Positions 1 through 9,737 of a DNA stretch of 64,000 nt are shown here, piece by piece. The translations under genes and the position numbers were made by a program. The stretch is taken from NCBI GenBank assembly GCA_036245525.1, contig BTPG01000004.1, positions 230,721,752 through 230,785,751 on the forward strand. The letters run 5' to 3'. The notes under the pieces were generated by a model. The model searched no databases, was not told the origin of the DNA, and worked only from the letters and a program-made list of their open reading frames with translations. How positions within the stretch are numbered: position 1 is the first letter of the stretch; every line of letters starts with the position of its first letter. Source of the DNA: Semisulcospira habei. Lineage: Eukaryota; Mollusca; Gastropoda; Semisulcospiridae.

Positions 1-36
1 TTTGCCACGGTCCCTCCGTCGCCGCGGCGCCCCTCT

Positions 37-1234
37 TTGCGTGCGTCGCGGGCGGCTGCGTCTACCTCGCGCGCGGCGGTGCGGCGCTCTCGTAGCCGCT
101 CGCCCCTTTCGTCTTTGCCGCGAGAAGATCAGTTTTGGAACCTGACGTCCTCAGCCTTCATCCGCCGGACTCGGCCTCGGCGATCTTCGTGCAGGACTCG
201 GCGGCTGGTTCTCCTTCCCGCCTTTTCCGCTGTCTCGTCGGCCTCCGCCTCGTCAGACGTTGCCGGCCCTTCGCTCGGATCACAGACGGTCCACGCTCTG
301 GGTGAGGCTTCAAGGCTTATCGCCAAGTCCCTACCGCCCGACGTCTGTCCGCCTTCGCCTCCTCCGAAGAGACAGGCTTCGGCCATGGTCGACGCGCAGA
401 GGCAAGTCCAGCGCCGCAAGTCCCTCCTGCAGCCAGCCGGCTTCCGGGACCTCACCGATGCTTCTCCGCCCAGCTGCGTAACGACGCTTTCGGCGACATG
501 GGATACTTTACCGCCGCTCGATCGCCGGTGGGAATCAACTTAAGCTTCCGCCAGGCCTGGTACGCTGGACACGCCCAACCAAGCCTTCGCCATACCTTTT
601 CCAGCGGTGGGTGCGGCGGCCTTACTACAGGCGGGCGGCCACAGGCTCGTCCAGAACTCGTGGCCTCGGCCTCTCGACAGGATCTCCTCCTTAGCGCGGA
701 ACTCGCTGGCGTGCTCGGGTTTTGGAACTGGCTACCCAGGCAGCCCTGCAGTGCCTACAGGATACGTGGGACCTGGAGGCTCAGTCCCCGCTTCGTGACG
801 TGCAGTCCATCCTGATAGCGGCCAACCGGTCCGCCTACCATTCTTCCGCCACCGCCAGGGCAGCAGCTGCCAAATGCGACCTCTGGAGGAGGGATACCCT
901 TTTGCGCCTCTGCTCGGACCTTCCCTTGTCAGTGAAGACCCAGCTCCGTCAAGCCCCCTTAGGTGGTCCTCAGCTGTTCGGCGACACTTGGCACACCGTT
1001 AAGGAATCTTCCAAGGACTTGTGGCCCAAGCCTGCATCTAACCCAGCCTCGACCCGCTTTCGCGCCCCCCGCCCGGCTGGGGGTCGTGCCCAGCGGTCTT
1101 TCAGGCCCTCCTTTCCTACAGTCGGATCTTCACGAGGTCGGGCCCGTCCATTCCAGGCTACTCAGGCCGGCCCCGCCCCTCGCCCTGCTTGGCCCCGCGG
1201 TGCCCGTAGATCGGGCCGCGGTCCGGCTCATTGA
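37..1234 (+). pseudogene. DIRS gag-like ORF remnant (copy 1)
   Basis: Two out-of-frame segments resemble the first ORF of the second DIRS copy. Around 300-470 there is a stretch with PPKRQASAMVDAQRQVQRRK, matching PPLKRKVAALVDAERQVKR in the other copy. Around 860-990, CDLWRRDTLLRLCS and APLGGPQLFGDT match CDLMRRDALLRPCS and APLGGPLLFGDS. The C-terminal part (1040-1230) is Arg, Pro and Gly rich, as expected of a nucleic-acid-binding capsid-like protein. The function is inferred from position and from conservation between the copies, and no catalytic motif is expected. Frameshifts near 540 and 720 break it. Confidence 0.65.
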
Positions 1235-1299
1235 CTCGCCCCCGCCTCCGCCCCCGCCCTCAGTACTCGGGCCTCCCGTCGGCGGGCGGCTGTCGCTCT

Positions 1300-2640
1300 T
1301 CAGCGATCTTGGAGATCGCTGTTCCCGGACGACCCCTGGATTCTTTCCACCGTTACCGCAGGCCTGCAACTTTCGTTCCTGTCGCCTCCGCCTCTTCGCA
1401 GATCACCCATGTGGACCCAGGAACCGCTCGACGGCACACAGGCGGACGCTCTGCGCGGGGAAGTGGTGACCCGAATCAGCGCTCAACAAGTTCAATTTGG
1501 CCCCTCGCTTCAGGATGGAGACGGCCAGGACACTCCGTGCGGCCCTCCGGCCGATGGACTTTGCGATTAGCCTCGATCTGTCAGACGCCTATCTGCACGT
1601 CCCGATTCATCCGTTGTTTCGCCGGTACCTTCGGTTTGAATTGGGGGGATCGTCTACCAGTTCTGCGCCCTTCCTTTCGGCCTCAACATCAGTCCGTGGG
1701 TGTTTACAAGACTGCTCGACGCCGTGATAGCCTACTTCCGTCAGCGCTCCTTGAACCCGGCCTCCAATTACTTGGACGACCTTCTACTGCGCAACTTGGT
1801 TTCCGCAGCCCTCCAGACGGACAGGGATGCCCTGCTTTCCCTTCTGCGTCGTCTAGGTTCCTACTCAATTTGGGGAAATCCGATCTTCTCCCTCTCGACG
1901 GTTTCTACATCGGGGGATGGAATTCCTGACCGACCTCAACCTTGTCCGCCTGCCTCTGGCCAGGCGACAGAAGATCGTCGACTTAGCGACTTCGATGGGG
2001 ATGGGATCCTCCTTCACCGCCAGGGTCTGGCTTCAACTCCTGGGCCTCCTCAGTGCGGCTGCGGACCTGCTTCCCTTGGGCAGACTTTATGCTCGGCCTC
2101 TCCAGCAACGTCTCCTTCTTCACTGGCGACCCTCGGGCGCTCTGTTGGATCTAGTACCTGTCACACCTCTGGCTCGTCCTCACCTCAAGAGGTGGGCGGA
2201 CCTCGCTTGGTTGGCTTCGGGGGTGCCCCTACACTCCCCGCCGCTTCGGTGGTCTCTCTGTACAGATGCGAGCCAGGCCGGCTGGGACGCGCACCTGTTA
2301 CCGGATTTCTCTCGGCCTCGGGCCTTGGCTTCGGGAGCTGTTAGGGAATCACGTCAACTGGCTGGAGCTGAAGGCAGTTGGGTTGGCATTCGACGTTTGG
2401 CAGGAGACCTTGGCCAATCGGGAAGTCCTCGTGCTCTCCGACAACTCGACGGTGGTGGCTTACATACAGAATCAGGGGGGCACTCACTCGCCCTCCCTTT
2501 GCATTCTTCTGTACCACCTTCTCCTCTGGTGCAGGGATCGAGGCATTGCCCTATGAGCCCGCCACATCCCTGGCCACCTCAGCGTGATTGCGGACGCCAT
2601 GTCTCGTCGCGGACATTTGCTCCACACGGAGCGGTCCCTA
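1300..2640 (+). pseudogene. DIRS reverse transcriptase-RNase H remnant (copy 1)
   Basis: Reverse transcriptase motif A appears as ISLDLSDAYLHVPIHP (from about 1563). The catalytic YLDD box appears as SNYLDDLLLRN at about 1765-1800, in a different frame. RNase H follows with LCTDASQAGWDAHL (about 2258), NWLELKAVGLAF (about 2350) and VLSDNSTVVAYIQNQGGT (about 2430), again in more than one frame. This RT then RNase H order, with YLDD and the LSD-TTVVAYI style RNase H, is characteristic of DIRS-1-like elements. At least four frame changes between 1500 and 2560 mean no full-length protein can be made. Confidence 0.85.
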
Positions 2641-4035
2641 CGCCCAGATATTTTTCGCCTGCTCTGCTCTCACTGGGAAACGCCGCTAGTGGATCTGTTT
2701 GCCACCAGATGAAACAGCCAGCTCCCGGTCTACGTCTCGCCAGTCCCGGATCCACTCGCTTGGGCAGTGGACGCGCTCCCCATTCCTTGGGTCGGCCTGA
2801 TTGCTTACGCCTACCCCCCGTCAGTCCTCGTTCCGAAGGTACTGCGGAAGCTTCTGGGATGCTCGGCGGTCCTCCTGCTGGTGGCCCCCTTCAACTGGAC
2901 CAAGAGCTGGACCACGGACCTCCTCGCGCTTGCGACGGACCCTCCTCTGGAGCTTCCTACCCCTCCCACGATGCTCAAGCAGCCCCGTCAGCGGCTTTTC
3001 CATACGTGCCCCGAACGCCTCCGCCTACACGCTTGGAGGTTGTCCGGCACGCCCGCGCCGCTAGAGGTTCTCGGATGCTGCAGTGGCGGCAATTGCAGCA
3101 GCCCGCAGACTCTCTACAAGGAAGGTGTACGAAGGCAAGTGGAGGGTCTTTCAGACCTGGTGCACCTCCCATGGGCTCCCTCCCACTAACCTAGCCTCCC
3201 ACCAACTGGCGGAGTTCTTCCTGTGGCTCTTCGGCGACCGGGGCTTAGCCCCGGTCGCCATCAAGGGCTACCGCGCTATGATCGCGGACACCTACCGTCA
3301 CCTGTGTCTTCCGGACCCAGGCGCCTGCAAGGATCTGTCGAATTTCTGGCTCACTTTGAACTCCGACGTCCGGTTTCACGTTCCCTAGTACCCCGGTGGG
3401 ATCTTGCCTGGGTACTGACGTGGTTGAATACGGACCGGTTTGAGCCCCTCCCCTTGACACGGTTCTCAGGCTTGACCCGGAAAACCTGTTCCTTCTGGCT
3501 CTCGTTACAGCGTCCCGAGTCAGCGAGCTTCACGCGCTCTCGATGCTCCCAGCCTGTTTGCAGTTTCGTTCCGACGGCTCTGCGCAGAGGCTCTCCGATC
3601 CGTCCTTCCTGGCCAAGAACCGCCGCCCGCGGCGGCTCCTCAGGTGCTAACGATACGGCCCCTCCGTGGAGCGGACCTCTCCCCTGGATCGCGGCGACAG
3701 GACCCAGTGCGGGCGCTAATGATTTACCTGCGCCGCTCTCAGCCACAGCGCCGGGGGCGCTCGCGCCTCTTCTTACCTTGTCCGCGGGCAGACGCCACAT
3801 CTCGGCCCAGATCGTGTCATCCTGGCTGCGGTGGGTGATTAGGTCAGCCTACCTAGACCTCTCCCCACGCGGCGCTGAGCCTTTACAAATCCGGGCGCAT
3901 GAAGTGAGAGCAGTAGCCGCCAGTCTAGCCCTGGACCGCAACTGCTCGGTCAAAGATATTGTGGCAGCGGGTGGCTGGCGCTCAGACTCCACTTTCACAC
4001 GCTTCTACCTTAAGAGACCTATCCGGCCGACGTGA
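2641..4035 (+). pseudogene. DIRS tyrosine recombinase (and linker) remnant, copy 1
   Basis: After a linker shared with copy 2 (VDALPIPWVGLIAYAYPPSV), an N-terminal SAM-like domain begins near 3083 (AAARRLSTRKVYEGKWRVFQ). The catalytic domain follows in pieces. The first active-site Arg region reads ASRVSELHALS (about 3513). The H-x-x-R box reads AHEVRAVAASLA (about 3895), then GGW, and the likely nucleophile Tyr sits in TFTRFYL (about 4000). Such recombinases integrate the circular DIRS DNA without making a target duplication. The pieces lie in three frames, so the gene is inactive. Confidence 0.85.
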
Positions 4036-4194
4036 CTCCCTGGCACGGGTGGGCGACATCTCCACGGCCCAGCACTCCCTCCGAGCGCTGCTGGCGTCTT
4101 AGGCACATCATAGCTGAAATCGTCGGGAGTTCTCTCTCGATGGGGCCGGCGGAGTGGTTGGGTTATGGTTAGATACGGCACCCTCCGCCTGTTC

Positions 4195-4305
4195 GCCATT
4201 ATCCCAGATAGTAATGCCATCGGTGATGTATTTTGAAAAAACAAATGAATTTTTTTCTAAAATGTATTTTTTTGAAAAATACTTACCGATGGCATTACTC
4301 GGATG
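4195..4305. repeat. Internal complementary region of DIRS copy 1
   Basis: This holds TAGTAATGCCATCGGT, then a short AT-rich junction, then ACCGATGGCATTACT. The right half is the reverse complement of the element's right end at 4495-4555. By the known DIRS architecture, the left half should be the complement of the missing left end. Confidence 0.75.
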
Positions 4306-4560
4306 GCCCTCCCGCCTGCCCCGCTTGCCTCTTGTGGCTATGTGTGAAACTGACGAGGTCGCCCTGTGCTCACCGGGATAGGGTAGTAAGGGGAGGCCAC
4401 CCGGGGTCATAGTGCTTGGATCCCCGGTGTCTCCTCCCCAGTTGTGTGCTACACACAATTTTTGCTGAAATCTATAGGCAATAGAGTGTATTCCCAGATA
4501 GTAATGCCATCGGTAAGTATTTTTTAAAAAAAATACATTTTAGAAAAAAATTCATTTTTA
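4306..4560. repeat. Right terminal inverted repeat of DIRS copy 1
   Basis: The segment ends with TAGTAATGCCATCGGTAAG and a T/A-rich tail that repeats 4241-4305 in inverse orientation. It also contains GTTGTGTGCTACACACAA, a short palindrome also seen in diverged form in the DIRS end fragment at 42367-42685. Confidence 0.75.
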
Positions 4561-4768
4561 ACCCGTTCGGTGCCAGCTGACGCCGAGTGTGTTTTTACAA
4601 TCTTCATTGATTCAACGCCAAACAGCCCAGGAGGCGGGGATTGGAAGTGGTGTCAGCAAGAGGTACCGTATAGATTCTCATCAGCCCTCGCAGTTGCAGG
4701 GGGCTCATGAGGATCTGTGCCTTATGCAGTTGGGTGGTGTTCAGATTTTCTCGGCACTGTAGGGGTTA
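4558..4768. repeat. TTAACCC-ended MITE, family B (GAGCCCCC hairpin), copy 1
   Basis: Ends read TTAACCCGTTCGGTGCC and GGCACTGTAGGGGTTAA. The centre has a hairpin built on CTCATCAGCCC(T) and GGGGGCTCATGAGG. Related copies lie at 11656-11876 and 11872-12165. It abuts the DIRS right end. Confidence 0.55.
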
Positions 4769-5395
4769 AAGTCATAGGAAGCTGGTTGGTTATTGTCAAC
4801 CTGGGTGTCGCGTCACGCATGTCCGATTCCGAGATTCAGCGTAGTCACTTGCGGCGGTAGCTTCAGAAAATTCGAACAGGAATATTTATGAAGAGTAGCT
4901 TGGGTCCCAAAATGGGAAATTTGTTTGCAGTGGAATTTTAAAATGGACATAAAAATAGTGCTCTGTTAAATACGCCAAGCGTCATCAACTGTATTATAAT
5001 TATTTATGTGCAGCGAATTGTTGGAACGGCGACACGGCAACTACACACAGCGACTCTTTCTTCAACCTGGGGGCATAGTGGCCAACATGTCTGTCCGGGC
5101 GTTCTTTGCTGAGAAACAAGGGTTTGAGTCCTTTTCCTTCACTCTGCCAGGAACAAACACAACCTTCACGTCCAGTACTGAGCAGGTTGAACTCTTAGCG
5201 TCATCTTTTCTTGTCTTTTTTTTTTTTTTTTTTTGGGGGGGGGGGGGGGGGGGGAGGGGGGTATTGTTGTTGAGAGGAGAGGTGATTAGTAATAGAAAAT
5301 GACAACAAAGAAAGGAACATGATGTTCCCATTACATCCTGAGGCTGATTTTGTAAAATTTGCTTATTGTCCTATGAAGGTTACATTACAGATTAA
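4769..5395. other. No gene seen; T19/G20 homopolymer junction
   Basis: Nothing coding is supported. Bases 5216-5234 are a T run directly followed by a G run (5235-5254) and a second short G run. Short ORFs that cross the run are low-complexity artefacts. Confidence 0.6.
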
Positions 5396-6688
5396 GGGGG
5401 AGACACGGTACCGCAAAAACGTCAATTTTGGTGTCCGAAGTGTTTTTGGGTTGACTGGATTTTTGGGTTGTTTGAACCCCCTAGAACCCGGCCACAACCA
5501 TAAAATATCACAAAATACCTTTTATTTACTGTAAAAAAAATAAATAAAGTGAAGCACCTGCTCAATGTTTCAAGCATTTGCGACGTCTTTTGCTCGAAAA
5601 CATCCAATGTTTGGACCCTGACAACACCGCTTTGCGAGCGACGAATGCCGCCATGTTTGGGTTCATTCGAACCGGTTCCGTCTCTACTTTCCCATTCACC
5701 AACCAGCTAAAGGTTACAAAGGCTCTATAAATAGCTATTGGCGCAAAACCGACGTCACGAACGACCGGAGATTTCCTTATACGAACGTTATGCTAATGAG
5801 ATAATACTATTTTCGGAAACCGACCAATGAGCAGAGCGCGCCGAGTGTTCTGGATGACTTCAGGTTTTTCCGACCAGGCTCCGAACGGCTTCGGGTCTTT
5901 CCGACTGTCCCACAATGCACCATTACGCATGGCGTACAACTCGATCAAAATACGAGAATCGCTCATTCAGATCGCGCATTTTCAACGTGTGCATATATCC
6001 AAGACTGAGAAACCTTTTGCTTTTCATTTTCTCATGAGAAATATGTTTCTATATGTGGCTATTCCATTTTTTTGTTGTTTTTTTGTTTTGTTTTTTTATC
6101 CCATAGGTGTTTGTTATGGCACAGTACTCCGTTTTGCTTGTCCAATCTTTGGGGACCGTTTTCTCAAAATGTGATTTTTCGACCAAATAAAAGGTTGTAT
6201 CTTTTGAATGGCTTGACCGATCCATTTCATATTTGGATATGATATTTGTAACATGTGTTGCAATATTTCTGTGCATGGAATATGAGTTTAGTGTATTAGT
6301 TTGTGTTTGGTGACCATGTGAATTGCTGTTTAAGGTCTCTTGATGACTGCAATTTATAATGATTATTTCTAGTGCTCATTATAAAATTACTGATGTACTG
6401 AATGCAATTTCCATGCACAGGTCTATTTAGCACATAAATAGATTTAAAAAACAAAAAGAAGTGAGAGAATATAAGCATTAGTTCAGACACAAAAACATTT
6501 TGAAATTAGCTAATTTTGCAAGGTTTTTCCCAGTTTTTGATGCATTAAAGTCACAAAAATATTTTTTTTGACATTTTTCAAAGTCTATATATAATCCAGC
6601 AGTTATTTTACATCATAAAATGACAACAAACAACCAACAGTTTCTGAAACAAAAAAATTCATTATTTGACTACCATGTCTCCCCTTAA
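5392..6688. mobile_element. TTAA-flanked non-autonomous DNA element (~1.29 kb)
   Basis: TTAA occurs at 5392-5395 and 6685-6688. Inside these, the left end reads GGGGGAGACACGGTACC and the right end, reverse-complemented, reads GGGGAGACATGGTAGTC, giving imperfect inverted repeats of about 16 bp. No transposase ORF is present. TTAA duplications are typical of piggyBac and Kolobok superfamilies, and the ends alone do not settle which one. Confidence 0.6.
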
Positions 6689-6709
6689 GAGATAGATCAA
6701 CTGTTTTAT

Positions 6710-6774
6710 TTCAAGGGTGGTGCCAGAATAGCTTGGCGCCTGAGGCGCCAAGCTATTCTGGCACCACCCTTGAA
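6710..6774. repeat. Hairpin MITE core, family A, copy 1 (perfect 31-bp stem, TGA loop)
   Basis: A 65-nt inverted repeat has perfect 31-bp arms beginning TTCAAGGGTGGTGCCAG and a three-base loop. The same 65-nt core with the same loop is at 11208-11272. The outer arms of longer copies are not evident here. Confidence 0.9.
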
Positions 6775-6904
6775 CTATCAGTCAAATTTATTTCAAGCAA
6801 TGGGTGTATCAGCATGATAAGAGTTAAAAGGAGAAGAGCAACACAATTTGTTATTCAAGTTCTAAAAGGGCTCATGTTTTTAAGTCTCTTCTATTTACAG
6901 AAGA

Positions 6905-7300
6905 GATTTTTTTTAGGATGGGACATGGAGTGCTTTCAATAGCATGCACATGACATCATATGCAGGCATGCCTCAAAACTCTGAGAGTGTAGTAATAAGT
7001 TACAAATTACATCATGTCTAGTTACTCTCTAGTAACCTCACTGCAAAATGTACTTTTGCTGCAGAGTGCTATGTGTGTGTGTGTGTGCGCGCGCATGTAT
7101 GTAAACACAAGAATTTGTGATGTTTGTGTACATACAAGCTTGAAATGAAGGAAATGGTTCATTTAGAGGATGTCCAAGAGACTCTCCGAGGATATTGAAA
7201 TTGGCTGTCTAATTGAAGAGTAAATATGTACATTGTTTTATGTACAATTTTTTTAATGACAATCTGAACAAATATCAATGTGGTTGAATATTTAAAGCAG
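6905..7300. repeat. Dispersed repeat C, uninterrupted copy, with GT microsatellite
   Basis: The segment from TAGGATGGGACATGGAG through (GT)n at about 7070-7094 to a tail around GAAATGAAGGAAATGG matches the two flanks of the second DIRS element (16090-16277 and 22533-22700). Its left part also matches 49783-50020. No coding capacity is recognised. Confidence 0.6.
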
Positions 7301-7970
7301 GTGAAAAGTCAAATGTATTTAGGTGTAAATCTACCCAGCGCAAATCTACCCAGCATGATTACACCCATGCATGAATCCTCCCATTGTATGTGTATTTATA
7401 TTCTCACCTGCTCTACTGCCAGTTTGAGAAACTGTCTTTTGGTAAGCAATGCAGAATGCCCCTGGCTCGCAGAAATCTTTTCAAAAAGTCATTTGTGCCG
7501 AGTGCAATAGCCCTTGCCGAACTCCTTCATGTAACTGTTGGGCCATATGACCAGTAATATTTTGGGCATAGTAACTCTGTGTAGTAACATTTTACCGCAG
7601 TGAAGTATGCGACATAATTGTTCATGGATGACCGTGTTTCCATGCTTGTGTCTGTATGTGTGTTCGAGTGTGTGAGCAAGGTTAGCATATTTGCACGTAT
7701 GTTTATTATTTTCATATATTCTTCTGCATGTTTTAATTTCAAAGCCGATGGAAAATTTCCATCTCATGGAGAATGTAACGCACGCAGACTTTCAACCAGT
7801 CTCACACACAGACTCACATACGCAAAGGGCACATACACCACAACGCTAACTCTCAGTCGGACGCATTCATGCAGTATAAACGCAAAACATCATTTTTTTT
7901 GCTCTGTGGCCGTTTACTAAACTAACTAAGGAAAACGTGAACTCAAAAAGATACTTTTTACAAAATAGAC
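7301..7970. other. Non-coding; start of a block with repeated GGGTAGATTT-like motifs
   Basis: Around 7320-7400 there are inverse copies of GGGTAGATTT and GGATTCATGC. Direct-orientation versions lie at 9360-9560. No gene is recognised in between. Confidence 0.4.
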
Positions 7971-7971
7971 A

Positions 7972-8312
7972 ATTGATTCTCAACACTACCACATCACCCT
8001 CACATTCACACACAATATAGTAAAAGCCAGGTTAGGTACAAGTCCTCATTATCCAACACAATTCTCAACACTACCACATCACCCTCACATCCACACACAA
8101 TATAGTAAAAGCCAGGTTAGGTACAAGTCCTCATTATCCAACACAATTCTCAACACTACCACATCACCCTCACATCCACACAATATAGTAAAAGCCAGGT
8201 TAGGTATAAGTCCTCATTATCCAACACAGTTCTCAACACTACCACATCACCCTCACATCCACACACAATATAGTAAAAGCCAGGTTAGGTACAAGTCCTC
8301 ATTATCCAACCT
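7972..8312. repeat. Tandem repeat, ~84-bp unit, four copies
   Basis: The unit starts CTCAACACTACCACATCACC and contains AGTAAAAGCCAGGTTAGG. Starts fall near 7978, 8063, 8149 and 8231. Copies are nearly identical, so the amplification is recent. Confidence 0.9.
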
Positions 8313-9737
8313 GTTCACTGCTGTTATCGCTCCATATCATTTGCACGTCCTTCACGTATAGGCGTGTAGTTTCTTGTGTCACTCGTTCCCTGAAGCAGTC
8401 CCACGTTCATCGAACTGTGGACTTCGTCTCGACTTGCTCATCTAGCGCAGCCTTTGTTGACTTTGACATCTTGGCACCAAGCCTCTCGCTCCCCGAGCGG
8501 TGAATTTCCTCACGACACGTTCCTCCAGTGGCAGCCTCTGTTGACCTTGACGTCTCGGCGTCACGTCAGTCGCTTCGCACAAGAACTCTGTACAATAAAG
8601 TTCTAATATAACACTTGCTTAACACACACATATTGGATGATATGAGGTACATCACGTAACCTGGCTGATGCAAATCTACACGTTCATTCACACACTCGTG
8701 CTTCATAAAACAGACTAGATTCACAACGCACACCATAACTCAGTCACTACACTGAAACAGACTATGACATGACACACGCGCCATACACAGGTTCGTACAT
8801 TGGAGAAGATTATCCTTAACACACTCACGTACTACCTTCATAAACGACGTAGGCATACACACCTCACATTCCTTAGTTATGCATGCCAGTAAATAACTAT
8901 ATAATAAAATCATCGGTTATCTCAACAAATTCCTAACTGACATAACTGAACCAAATCAACACCACACAACTGAACTAAATCTTACTAATGCATACTACCT
9001 TTAACTCAGTAGCTGTCTATAATACATATAAAAACGTACCTGCTATCTAGGTTTCAGAGTATTGGAATACGGCTAGTGTATCTGACATACATCCATCCTC
9101 ACTGACAGAATAGCACGTAATGATTACTCTAGAGCTCTGTTAGACTGAGCTGTGCCCTAAAACTCGTGCGAATTGTTTTCTTCATGATCGCACTAACCTC
9201 ATTCAATACACAGAATATCTGTTACAAAAATACCGCTGACACGACCGTACAATGCAGAAACCCTGTGTGAACTCAACGCGTGGGCATAGAGCTTCATCAC
9301 AGACAATAAAGTGATTTGTAAATTGTAATTGTAATATGTGTGCCAAGGCTGTTCGGCAAGATTTCAAAGCTGGGTGGACTCAAGCCTGGGTGGATTCATG
9401 CTGAGTGGTTTTAATTTGGGTGTAATATATGTATTTACACTGGATAGATTTACATCTAAATATGCAGCTGAAATTTTCACTGCATAAATTTATGCCTGGG
9501 TGGATTTGCACGGAGGAGATTTTAGCTGGATAGCTTTACAATTGGGTAGATTAATCCTTAGTGTTGCAGAGTTGATCCCTTCAGCCCAAGTATGTAATGG
9601 TAAACAGATATGATGAGTGTTGTGAATTGCTGTGAAATGAGTGTTGTGTAATATTTATTTGTTCATTTGTTTTTTTATTTGTTTGCATTCAATGTACTTT
9701 TATCCTTCTCTAATTATTTTTTATTTGTTTGCTTCAG
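8313..9737. other. Non-coding stretch upstream of the VWA exon (intron or intergenic)
   Basis: No coding exon is recognised here. It ends in a good splice acceptor at 9736-9737 (pyrimidine-rich TTTGTTTGCTTCAG), so at least its 3' part is probably intron of the VWA gene. The segment 9360-9560 contains repeated CTGGGTGGATT and GGATAGATTTACA motifs. Confidence 0.5.

Larger units (their letters stand above)
1..4560 (+). mobile_element. DIRS-like tyrosine-recombinase retrotransposon, copy 1 (left end outside window)
   Basis: The gag-like, reverse transcriptase, RNase H and tyrosine recombinase remnants occur in DIRS order. They are followed by an internal complementary region (about 4195-4305) and a right terminal repeat ending near 4560. 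The reading frame changes many times, so the copy is dead. The right terminal block at 4490-4555 is the reverse complement of 4241-4305, the arrangement DIRS elements use to re-form a circular junction. The first part of the internal complementary region should be complementary to the element's left end, which lies upstream of the window. It is clearly related to the second copy at 16278-22532 but diverged from it in both coding and terminal sequence. Confidence 0.85.

Noticed and set aside
37..543. A host Arg/Ser-rich protein
   Set aside because: The sequence corresponds to the gag-like ORF of the second DIRS copy and lies in DIRS order.
7972..8312. CRISPR-like spaced repeats
   Set aside because: The unit is contiguous with no variable spacers, and the genome is eukaryotic.
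9729..9737. Upstream in-frame TTG start for the VWA ORF
   Set aside because: The preceding pyrimidine tract and CAG at 9735-9737 make a splice acceptor, so the exon starts at 9738 and the true start is in an upstream exon.
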